Shown here one piece after another: positions 1 through 5,865 of a stretch of 5,865 bases of DNA. The notes beneath the pieces were generated by a model. That model did no database searches and was not told where the DNA came from. It saw only the letters and a list, made by a program, of their open reading frames with translations. The position numbers and the translations under genes are program-made. Origin of the DNA: an uncultured Clostridium sp. Its GTDB lineage: Bacteria > Bacillota_A > Clostridia > TANB77 > CAG-508. The first letter of the stretch is position 1, and each line of letters begins with the position of its first letter. The stretch covers positions 1 through 5,865 of the forward strand of contig CATOLW010000084.1 of NCBI GenBank assembly GCA_951800935.1, written 5' to 3'.

Positions 1-1
1 A

Positions 2-67
2 TCAAAAAATATTGAAAATACTTTTATTTAATTTATTCCTTAGTTCGCAAATTTCATCATTTAACAT
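2..67 (-). CDS. Short ORF resembling the N-terminus of Spo0E-family phosphatases (possibly broken)
   Basis: The ATG at 67-65 is preceded by GGGAGG (78-83) at 10-nt spacing, in a region with its own promoter, so translation is plausible. The ORF is 21 codons and ends at TGA (4-2). The peptide contains EICELRNKLNKSI, which resembles the first amphipathic helix of Spo0E-like aspartyl-phosphate phosphatases. Those small clostridial and bacillar proteins dephosphorylate the sporulation regulator Spo0A; they usually run about 50-60 residues and carry a later SQELD signature. That second half is missing here. A run of six A (4-9 on the plus strand) lies just before the stop. One base fewer there would keep the frame open past the window edge, so this could be a truncated gene, a frameshift, a sequencing error or an unrelated short peptide. 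The family call is inference from a short match. Confidence 0.35.
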   Translation of the reverse strand: MLNDEICELRNKLNKSIFNIF

Positions 68-110
68 ATTTTTTATTCCTCCCTCTTTTTCTTCCTTTAT
101 CCTTCGTATA

Positions 111-144
111 ATTATAAATTACCACAAGATTTTTCCCAAGTCAA
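111..144 (-). promoter_or_regulatory. Promoter candidate for the Spo0E-like ORF
   Basis: On the minus strand a perfect -10 TATAAT lies at 116-111. Two -35 elements are possible. TTGGGA (139-134) sits at the normal 17-bp spacing. The better hexamer, TTGACT (144-139), sits 22 bp away, a long spacing known from Spo0A-activated sigma-A promoters such as B. subtilis spoIIG. The predicted start is near 104, giving a leader of about 37 nt that includes the GGGAGG ribosome-binding site. No transcript data are available. Confidence 0.45.
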
Positions 145-192
145 GTATTTTCAAGGCTTTTTAACAACTTTCGTGCGCGTTTTTTATGGTTT

Positions 193-209
193 TTCGACAG
201 GCTTCGACA
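193..209 (-). promoter_or_regulatory. Two tandem Spo0A-box-like heptamers
   Basis: On the minus strand TGTCGAA occurs twice head to tail (209-203 and 199-193), separated by GCC, so the repeat period is 10 bp, about one helical turn. TGTCGAA is the consensus 0A box bound by Spo0A, and the same head-to-tail 10-bp arrangement is known at the B. subtilis abrB promoter. The pair lies just past the terminator of the M16 operon and about 90-105 bp upstream of the predicted start of the next unit. That position suggests control of the Spo0E-like ORF. Occupancy is inferred, not shown. Confidence 0.45.
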
Positions 210-212
210 CCA

Positions 213-253
213 AAAAACGGTATCGTCAATTTTTTATTGAAAATACCGTTTTT
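213..253 (-). terminator. Intrinsic terminator of the M16 operon
   Basis: Read on the minus strand, AAAAACGGTAT (253-243) pairs perfectly with ATACCGTTTTT (223-213). Inside it, after a 2x2 internal loop, TCAAT pairs with ATTGA around a five-A loop. The right arm runs into a T tract ending at 212. The hairpin begins 16 nt after the stop codon of the last M16 gene, the expected place for a Rho-independent terminator. Confidence 0.87.
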
Positions 254-268
254 CTTACATTATTTTTT

Positions 269-1531
269 CTAATTTTTTACGATAGAAATTACCATTTTTT
301 CCTCTTTAAAGACATCTTTTAAGATTTGTTCTAAATATTGGCTAGTTACTCCCTTTATTTCTTCTAAATAATCAAAACTATTAATTCCTTTGAAAGAATC
401 TGCTAAAAACATTCTAGCAATATCTGTTACATCATTATATTCCTTCACATATCCACCATATATCATTTTTTTCATTCTTTCAAAATCATTTTGATTGATA
501 CCTTCTGTTTTTAATTTTCTCACTTCTTCTTTGAACTTTTCATAAACTTTTTCTGGCTTATTGGATTGTCCACTAATTAGAACATGTGCATATATTTTTG
601 TAAATTCGTAGTCTAGATTTGGTTGTGCATAGATAATTCCTTCATTGTATAGTTCTTTATATAAATTTGAGCTTCTACCAATGATTAGATTTAATAAAAT
701 TTCCATCGCAATGTGTTTTTTCACCTCTGTTTTTCCCGTGTCTTTGATTCCTATTGTATATAAAGGTTGACTTACTTCTAATTTTTGCTCTATTTTTTCT
801 TGTACAATTTCTTCTGGCTCTTCTGGATAATTTCTTTTGATTTCTCCACTTGGTTTGGTATCAATTAATCTTTTCTTTACTTCCTCTAAAATGACTTCTG
901 GCTCAAAATCCCCACATAGTACCATTGTCATATTTGATGGATTGTAAAAAGTATGATAGCACTTGTATAAGATTTCTTTGTCAATTTTACTAATGGTTTC
1001 AATAGTTCCTACTATATCGATTTTTACAGGATTATTGTGGTACATCGCTTGCATGGTATTTAAGTATACTCTCCAGTCTGGATAGTCATCATACATCATG
1101 ATTTCTTGCCCAATAATTCCTTTTTCTTTTTCGACATTTTCGTCTGTAAAATAAGGGTGCTGTACATAGTCCATTAATTCATCCATTGCTTCATAAAAGT
1201 TATCTGTACATTCAAATAAATAAGCTGTGTGGTCATTGGTTGTATAAGCATTTGCTTCTACTCCTAACGCAGTTAATACATCTAAGCTGTTGGTTCCATT
1301 TTCTTGTTCAAATAATTTGTGCTCTAAAAAGTGAGCTACTCCGTTTGGAACTGTTGTAATTTCTTGTTCTCCTGGTACAACAAAGCTGCTTTCATTTGAC
1401 CCATAGTTAGTTCCCCATATCATATATTTTTTTTGGATTCCTTTTTTAGGAATAACCATAACGGTTAAACCATTTTCTAATTTTTCGCTATAAACTTTTT
1501 CTTTTACTTTTAAATTTTCAGTAACTTGCAC
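269..1531 (-). CDS. ymfH: M16 family zinc metallopeptidase, active subunit (YmfH-like)
   Basis: This 420-residue protein has the inverzincin motif HFLEH at residues 67-71 (zinc ligands H67 and H71, catalytic base E70). A Glu in GQEI (about residue 143) sits near where the third zinc ligand is expected. GRSSNLYKELYNEG in the C-terminal half matches the substrate-binding motif usual for M16 proteins. Two M16 half-domains at about 420 residues is the normal size for cytoplasmic YmfH-type enzymes, and no signal peptide or membrane segment is visible. The start is GTG at 1531, supported by AAGGAGGGGG ending 7 nt upstream; the next in-frame ATG would remove the first strand. It lies 19 nt behind its inactive partner in the same operon, so the two probably form a heterodimer that degrades or processes peptides. 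Databases link relatives with elongation factor P modification; the real substrate here is unknown. Confidence 0.93.
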   Translation of the reverse strand: MQVTENLKVKEKVYSEKLENGLTVMVIPKKGIQKKYMIWGTNYGSNESSFVVPGEQEITTVPNGVAHFLEHKLFEQENGTNSLDVLTALGVEANAYTTNDHTAYLFECTDNFYEAMDELMDYVQHPYFTDENVEKEKGIIGQEIMMYDDYPDWRVYLNTMQAMYHNNPVKIDIVGTIETISKIDKEILYKCYHTFYNPSNMTMVLCGDFEPEVILEEVKKRLIDTKPSGEIKRNYPEEPEEIVQEKIEQKLEVSQPLYTIGIKDTGKTEVKKHIAMEILLNLIIGRSSNLYKELYNEGIIYAQPNLDYEFTKIYAHVLISGQSNKPEKVYEKFKEEVRKLKTEGINQNDFERMKKMIYGGYVKEYNDVTDIARMFLADSFKGINSFDYLEEIKGVTSQYLEQILKDVFKEEKMVISIVKN

Positions 1532-1550
1532 TTAAATTCCCCCTCCTTTT

Positions 1551-2822
1551 CTAATCTTTTAAAAAGTAAATTGTATGGATTCCTACATTGTTTGCTATAT
1601 GGATTATATCTTCTTTCTTTATTTTTTCAATTCTTTTTTCATACTCATCGATTGAAATATTATTTTCTGATAATTCTTGGCCAAAATAATAGGTAATCCC
1701 TGTGTCTTGTTCATCATCAATTGTTTTAATGGCTGCTATGATTCCTTTTTTAGCATTTTCAATGTCTTCTTCTGTAAATTCCCCTTTTTTCATGTCTTCT
1801 ATTTGTTGCTTAATTAGTTCTAATGCTTTTTCATAATTTCCGATTTCAATTCCGCAATTTACGAAGATATTGTTTTTAAATCTTACATAGCTAGAACTTG
1901 CTACATAAGCTAAATGTGCTTTTTCTCTTACATTTTGAAACATTTTAGAATTAGCACTTCCTCCTAATATACTATTGTAAATTAGTGTATCATATCGTAA
2001 GTCTTCCTTTTCTAAACATACATTTAAACCTAATATAAGTTTTCCTTGTGTTACTTCCATAGATTCTGTTACCGTTTTTTCTTTTTCTGGAAGTTTTTTA
2101 TTTAATTCTTTTGGTACAACATAGTTCGCTTTTCTATCTTTTAATTTTTCTAAATTTTCATTATTTTTAACAATTTGGTTAATATCCTCATTGATACTTC
2201 CAGAAACAAAAATATCAATTTTACAAGAATCGATTAATTGTTTATAAGATTCATATAAAGTCTTTGCATCCATATTTTCTAAATCTTCTATATAACCAAA
2301 CTTATATAAGCCAAATGGCTCATCTTTGTATATTTCCTCGATACAACGATCCATACTGTATCTTGCTTTATTGTCAATTTTTCCTTCTATTCTTTGTTTG
2401 ATATTGTTTTTTTCTTGTTCTACATATTCTGGTTTAAACCCATCGTTTTCTATATAAGGATTAAATACAATTTCTAATAACTTTTCAAGAGAAGTCTTAA
2501 GCATTCCTTCTCCTTTTTTTGGTAAAAAGTCGTCGTTTATGCTTTCTAAATAAAATTTTAAAACTTGGTTGTCTCCTGTTTTATCTAGTCCACAGTCAAA
2601 GCTTGCTCCATACATTTCTTCCATTTGTTTGCTAATTTCTTCTTGTGATGGCATAGTTTTAGATCCTCTTCTTAAAAGAGCTGATATAACCGCATTTTTA
2701 GTTACATTTTCTCTGGTTAATTTTGTGGTCATAAAAACTGCTATTAGATTTGTTTTAAATTTGTCTGTGTTAATCGTGTGAAGCTTAATTCCTTCCTTTA
2801 ATTTGGTTTGCTTATATTCCAT
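1551..2822 (-). CDS. ymfF: M16 family peptidase-like protein, inactive partner (YmfF-like)
   Basis: The 423-residue protein aligns along its length with M16 proteins but lacks the HxxEH zinc site. Where HFLEH is expected it reads SALLRR (residues 47-52), so it cannot bind zinc in the usual way. The C-terminal M16 motif is well kept: LGGSANSKMFQNVREKAHLAY, split as LGGSANSKMF and QNVREKAHLAY, which in active/inactive M16 pairs contributes to substrate binding. I chose the ATG at 2822 because AAGGAGG (2836-2830) lies 7 nt upstream. An in-frame ATG at 2873 exists but falls inside the long palindrome and would add 17 residues untypical of the family. It is followed 19 nt later by the active subunit, the arrangement of ymfF and ymfH in Bacillus. 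Its likely role is the regulatory or substrate-holding half of a heterodimeric peptidase. Confidence 0.92.
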   Translation of the reverse strand: MEYKQTKLKEGIKLHTINTDKFKTNLIAVFMTTKLTRENVTKNAVISALLRRGSKTMPSQEEISKQMEEMYGASFDCGLDKTGDNQVLKFYLESINDDFLPKKGEGMLKTSLEKLLEIVFNPYIENDGFKPEYVEQEKNNIKQRIEGKIDNKARYSMDRCIEEIYKDEPFGLYKFGYIEDLENMDAKTLYESYKQLIDSCKIDIFVSGSINEDINQIVKNNENLEKLKDRKANYVVPKELNKKLPEKEKTVTESMEVTQGKLILGLNVCLEKEDLRYDTLIYNSILGGSANSKMFQNVREKAHLAYVASSSYVRFKNNIFVNCGIEIGNYEKALELIKQQIEDMKKGEFTEEDIENAKKGIIAAIKTIDDEQDTGITYYFGQELSENNISIDEYEKRIEKIKKEDIIHIANNVGIHTIYFLKD

Positions 2823-2843
2823 CTCTTTTCCTCCTTCTAATTT

Positions 2844-2849
2844 AGTATA
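2844..2849 (-). promoter_or_regulatory. Possible -10 element for the M16 operon
   Basis: TATACT on the minus strand is five of six to the sigma-A -10 consensus. It lies between the palindrome and the first M16 gene. The best -35 at 17 bp, TGGTTA, is poor and abuts the palindrome arm, and the implied leader would be only about 15 nt. The operon may instead depend on read-through from rpsU. Confidence 0.25.
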
Positions 2850-2870
2850 CTCGTTTTTTATTGTTTTAAC

Positions 2871-2973
2871 CATGATTTTGGATGATTTTGGGGACGGAGG
2901 AAAAAATCATGATTATATTTTTAAAATCTTATCATGATTTTTTCCTCCGTCCCCAAAATCACCCAAAATCATG
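2871..2973. repeat. Near-perfect long palindrome (REP/MITE-like element)
   Basis: The left arm 2871-2913 and right arm 2931-2973 are each 43 nt and complementary at 42 positions. The only mismatch is a2882 against c2962, which becomes a G-U pair in a minus-strand transcript. The 17-nt centre is AT-only apart from one C. Each arm holds GGGGACGGAGG between ATGATTTTGG-type and AAAAAATCATGAT segments. The element encodes nothing convincing. Size, symmetry and intergenic position between two unrelated transcription units fit a miniature mobile repeat of the kind moved by Y1 (REP-associated) transposases, but no transposase is in the window. TAAC flanks it at 2867-2870 and 2975-2978, which could be a short target duplication or chance. 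Transcribed from either side it would form an extremely stable hairpin and should insulate rpsU from the M16 operon. Confidence 0.93.
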
Positions 2974-2978
2974 ATAAC

Positions 2979-3025
2979 AAAAATTGGAAGCATCAAGTAT
3001 TTTTTCTACACCCTCTACTTCCAAT
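2979..3025 (-). terminator. Possible intrinsic terminator of rpsU
   Basis: On the minus strand ATTGGAAG (3025-3018) pairs with CTTCCAAT (2990-2983), followed by a T run down to 2979. The stem begins 9 nt after the rpsU stop codon. The loop is long, 27 nt, with only weak inner pairing (AAGTA with TACTT is an alternative), so the structure is weaker than the other terminators here. The adjacent palindrome may do much of the termination. Confidence 0.4.
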
Positions 3026-3034
3026 CCATTTTTC

Positions 3035-3205
3035 TTAAAATTTTCTTTTTCTTGCTGCCTCTGATTTTTTCTTTCTCTTTACACTAGGTTTTTCATAATG
3101 CTCTCTTTTACGTACTTCTTGTAATACTCCGTTTCTTGCGCATTGTCTTTTAAACCTTTTTAAGGCATCTTCTATATTACCATTATTAACTTTTATCTCT
3201 GACAT
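3035..3205 (-). CDS. rpsU: 30S ribosomal protein bS21
   Basis: This short gene encodes 56 residues: start [10 protein letters not shown], middle [12 protein letters not shown], and a Lys/Arg-rich end [14 protein letters not shown]. That is the size and pattern of bS21, a small-subunit protein near the mRNA exit/anti-Shine-Dalgarno region that helps translation initiation. The ALKRFKRQC helix and the [13 protein letters not shown] stretch are family hallmarks. The ATG at 3205 follows AAGGAGG (3221-3215) at 9-nt spacing. A consensus promoter lies about 60 bp upstream, so the gene is probably expressed strongly and independently of nrdG. In many Firmicutes rpsU neighbours yqeY or dnaJ-family genes; here it sits alone between nrdG and the M16 pair. 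Identification is secure. Confidence 0.97.
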   Translation of the reverse strand: MSEIKVNNGNIEDALKRFKRQCARNGVLQEVRKREHYEKPSVKRKKKSEAARKRKF

Positions 3206-3227
3206 TTATATTCCCCTCCTTCCGGTC

Positions 3228-3243
3228 CATACGAAACTGTATG
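3228..3243 (-). other. Small hairpin in the rpsU leader
   Basis: On the minus strand CATAC (3243-3239) pairs with GTATG (3232-3228) around a six-base loop, and one further C-G pair is possible past a bulged A. It lies in the predicted 56-nt leader, about 6 nt upstream of the AAGGAGG ribosome-binding site. It could affect rpsU mRNA stability or ribosome access. A five-pair stem can also occur by chance, and I know of no described motif it matches. Confidence 0.25.
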
Positions 3244-3267
3244 TGGGATAACCCTTTTAACGTTATT

Positions 3268-3296
3268 ATTATACATGAAAGCATAATTCTTGTCAA
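3268..3296 (-). promoter_or_regulatory. Consensus sigma-A promoter of rpsU
   Basis: The minus strand reads TTGACA (3296-3291), exactly 17 bp, then TATAAT (3273-3268). All twelve hexamer positions match the consensus and the spacing is optimal. The predicted start is near 3261. The -35 begins three bases after the nrdG stop codon, so there is no room for an nrdG terminator before it and nrdG transcripts probably run on into rpsU. Confidence 0.88.
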
Positions 3297-3299
3297 TAG

Positions 3300-3821
3300 T
3301 TAGATTTCAAATAGTATTGCTTTCTTTTCTTTTAATGATTTTTGGACATCGATAATTCTTTGATTACTAGAACCTCTAAATCGCAACTTTAGGTCTTTTT
3401 TGTCTTCTTCAAATTTCCCATCTACCATAACATCCAGATAGGAAAGAAGTTCAGGAGTTTCTTCCCATTTCTTGTACATTCCTTCCATTATATCTTTATC
3501 AAAAGTATATCCAGTATAACACCATACATTTTTTTCAGGAAATTTTTCTTTTACCTTTTTTAGTAATGGTAAGAGCCCTTTTTGATTGATATGTTCTAAT
3601 GGCTCTCCTCCTAATAAGGATAAACCAGATACATATGGATGGTCTAATTCTTTTATCACTTTTTCAATTTCTTCTTCTGTAAATTCCTTTCCATAATTAA
3701 AGTCCCATGCTTCACTATTAAAACAGTTTTTGCAATGATGGGTACAACCACTTACAAAAACAGAAACTCTAACTCCTAATCCATTTGCTATATCTGCTTT
3801 TTTTATATCGGCATAATGCAT
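3300..3821 (-). CDS. nrdG: Anaerobic ribonucleotide reductase activating protein (radical SAM)
   Basis: NrdG uses a [4Fe-4S] cluster and S-adenosylmethionine to place the glycyl radical on NrdD, the oxygen-sensitive class III ribonucleotide reductase. The radical SAM motif CTHHCKNC (C-x3-C-x2-C) is at residues 26-33, and LLGGEP (about 69-74) is the SAM-binding GGE motif; NVWCYTGYTF follows as usual for the family. I chose the ATG at 3821: the protein then begins MHYADIKKADIANG and its cysteines fall at 26, 30 and 33, the same numbers as in E. coli NrdG. An upstream in-frame ATG at 3848 adds nine residues; both starts have only weak ribosome-binding sites (AGGGG for the upstream one, GAAAGAG for this one). 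The 173-residue length is normal. nrdD is not adjacent in this window. The lack of a promoter upstream suggests co-transcription with the J-domain gene. Confidence 0.94.
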   Translation of the reverse strand: MHYADIKKADIANGLGVRVSVFVSGCTHHCKNCFNSEAWDFNYGKEFTEEEIEKVIKELDHPYVSGLSLLGGEPLEHINQKGLLPLLKKVKEKFPEKNVWCYTGYTFDKDIMEGMYKKWEETPELLSYLDVMVDGKFEEDKKDLKLRFRGSSNQRIIDVQKSLKEKKAILFEI

Positions 3822-3849
3822 TTTTATATCACTCTTTCTCGTTTTCATA

Positions 3850-3897
3850 AAGGTGGTCCCCTAATCCCTAAAACAGGGATTTTAAGGAACGTCCCTT
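3850..3897. repeat. Cluster of small palindromes between the J-domain gene and nrdG
   Basis: AATCCCT (3863-3869) and AGGGATT (3875-3881) form a perfect 7-bp stem with a five-base loop. Beside it AAGGAACGTCCCTT (3884-3897) is a 14-bp palindrome with one mismatched pair. AAGGTGGTCCCC at 3850-3861 shares the AAGG and GTCCC elements. There is no T run after the hairpin on the minus strand, so it is not an intrinsic terminator. The GGGAC core recalls small dispersed palindromic repeats; it may also act as an RNA processing or stability element between the two genes. Confidence 0.45.
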
Positions 3898-3907
3898 GAT
3901 CCCTCTC

Positions 3908-4501
3908 TTACTTAAAGAAACTTCCTATCCAGTTGAATACTGGGTTTTCAAATAGTAGTTCTCGCATCCATCCATTGGTGAATGGAATAAGCCATAAGAT
4001 GATTCCAATTAAAATTACGACTATAATAGTAAGTATGATGGCTACTATATCTTTTTTTGTCATTTCTTTTATTTCTTGCCTTTTTTCTTTGCTTTTGACT
4101 AAATCTTGTATTAATTGTTTGGTTAGTTCGATTGTTGAACTAAATGTTCCTATTTTTGGTTTTTTGGTGGTTTCTTGCAAGGGATTTTTTCTTCTTTGGT
4201 TAAATGCTGTTGTATTTTTGTTTGCGTATTTTCCTTGTTGGTTATAGTTTTGTTGGTTTTGTATTTGTTGTTTATATCTTTCGTTGTCATATTGCTCTTT
4301 TAAAAATTCGTCTGATAGTACATGATAGGCTTCGTTAATTTCTTTTATCTTTTTTTCTGCATATTGCTTTTTTTCGCCTACATATAAGTCTGGATGATAT
4401 TTTTTTACTAATACTTTGTAGGCCTTTTCTATGACCTCTTTGGATGCTTTTGCATTTACTTCTAGTGTTTCATAATAATTCTTCATAAGCTTTTGCACCA
4501 T
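3908..4501 (-). CDS. J-domain protein with a C-terminal membrane anchor
   Basis: Residues 6-73 form a J domain: YYETLEVNAKAS, then HPD at 36-38 and the helix KIKEINEAYHVLSD. The HPD tripeptide stimulates the ATPase of DnaK-type Hsp70. The Gly/Phe-rich, zinc-finger and C-terminal substrate domains of true DnaJ are absent, so this is a class C J-protein. Residues 78-102 are a Gln/Asn-rich linker, and residues 152-173 (IVAIILTIIVVILIGIILWL) are a single membrane helix followed by about 24 residues with two Trp. The J domain should face the cytoplasm and recruit DnaK to the membrane. The ATG at 4501 follows AAAGGA at about 4-nt spacing; a second ATG at 4486 lacks a site. It follows ftsH, and an involvement in handing membrane proteins to FtsH is possible but only inferred. 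I cannot assign a gene name. Confidence 0.9.
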   Translation of the reverse strand: MVQKLMKNYYETLEVNAKASKEVIEKAYKVLVKKYHPDLYVGEKKQYAEKKIKEINEAYHVLSDEFLKEQYDNERYKQQIQNQQNYNQQGKYANKNTTAFNQRRKNPLQETTKKPKIGTFSSTIELTKQLIQDLVKSKEKRQEIKEMTKKDIVAIILTIIVVILIGIILWLIPFTNGWMRELLFENPVFNWIGSFFK

Positions 4502-4528
4502 CTTTTCCTTTCTTTTTTTGGCAAGATT

Positions 4529-4557
4529 ATTGTATAATAAAAGACAAAAAATAGCAA
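4529..4557 (-). promoter_or_regulatory. Promoter candidate for the J-domain gene
   Basis: The minus strand shows TTGCTA (4557-4552), 17 bp, then TACAAT (4534-4529), four and five of six to consensus. The start would be near 4522, leaving a leader of about 20 nt with the AAAGGA site. The -35 lies inside the descending arm of the ftsH terminator, so the two signals share sequence. Confidence 0.4.
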
Positions 4558-4580
4558 TATCAAATTGCTACTTTTTGTCT
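4542..4580 (-). terminator. Intrinsic terminator of ftsH
   Basis: A 17-bp stem (arms 4564-4580 and 4542-4558) with a five-base loop starts 4 nt after the ftsH stop codon. Its only irregularity is one G-U pair. On the minus strand the hairpin contains GTAGCAAT/ATTGCTAT and is followed by TTTATTAT. The tail is short of pure T but the placement and stem quality are convincing. The plus side also continues into TTTTTATT, so it could work in both directions. Confidence 0.8.
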
Positions 4581-4584
4581 GTTT

Positions 4585-5865
<1,281 letters not shown>

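Noticed and set aside
2823..2873. 17-codon N-terminal extension of the first M16 gene starting at ATG 2873
   Set aside because: The start codon is inside the palindrome arm, has no ribosome-binding site, and the AAGGAGG at 2830-2836 clearly serves the ATG at 2822.
2871..2973. CRISPR array or attachment site
   Set aside because: There are only two arms in inverted, not direct, orientation, with no further copies, cas genes or integrase in the window.
3206..3261. Riboswitch or T-box in the rpsU leader
   Set aside because: The leader is only about 56 nt with one five-pair hairpin; no conserved riboswitch core or terminator/antiterminator pair is visible.
3863..3881. Hairpin AATCCCT/AGGGATT as terminator of the J-domain gene
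   Set aside because: On the minus strand it is followed by AGGGG rather than a T run, so it lacks the second half of an intrinsic terminator.
3933..4247. Plus-strand open frame with hydrophobic stretches
   Set aside because: Opposite the J-domain gene; the hydrophobicity follows from Lys/Ile-rich codons read backwards. No start signals.

Overview
The window is AT-rich, and every gene I can support lies on the minus strand, so the reading order runs from high to low coordinates: ftsH (3' part), a membrane-anchored J-domain protein, nrdG, rpsU, an M16 peptidase-like pair (catalytically dead partner, then active partner), and finally a short ORF whose start resembles Spo0E. Low GC, strong AAGGAGG ribosome-binding sites, sigma-A-type promoters, an oxygen-sensitive NrdG, a YmfF/YmfH pair and possible Spo0A boxes together suggest an anaerobic, probably spore-forming member of the Clostridia. 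The species cannot be told from the sequence.

Layout. Positions 5865-4585 hold the AAA+ and protease parts of FtsH. Its N-terminal membrane segment lies beyond the window edge, and one extra base at about 5575 breaks the frame. A strong intrinsic terminator follows (4542-4580), and a possible promoter for the next gene overlaps its stem. The J-domain gene (4501-3908) encodes a soluble J domain, a Gln/Asn-rich linker and one C-terminal membrane helix. A cluster of small palindromes separates it from nrdG (3821-3300). Three bases after the nrdG stop begins a consensus promoter (TTGACA, 17 bp, TATAAT) that drives rpsU, a 56-codon gene for ribosomal protein bS21 (3205-3035).

The 212-bp gap between rpsU and the M16 pair holds a modest terminator-like hairpin and a striking near-perfect palindrome (two 43-nt arms, 17-nt centre) that looks like a dispersed REP/MITE-type element. 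The M16 pair (2822-1551 and 1531-269) is a tight two-gene operon that ends in a clear intrinsic terminator (213-253).

Positions 1-210 form a new transcription unit. It has two identical, tandem Spo0A-box-like heptamers, a promoter whose -10 TATAAT can pair with either of two -35 elements, a ribosome-binding site, and a 21-codon ORF resembling the first helix of Spo0E-family phosphatases.

Functionally this is a housekeeping neighbourhood: membrane protein quality control (FtsH, J-protein), anaerobic dNTP synthesis (NrdG), translation (bS21) and peptide processing (M16 pair). I see no clearly new multi-gene system. The items most worth a second look are the Spo0A-box/Spo0E-like unit at the left end, the long palindrome, and the single-base frame break in ftsH.
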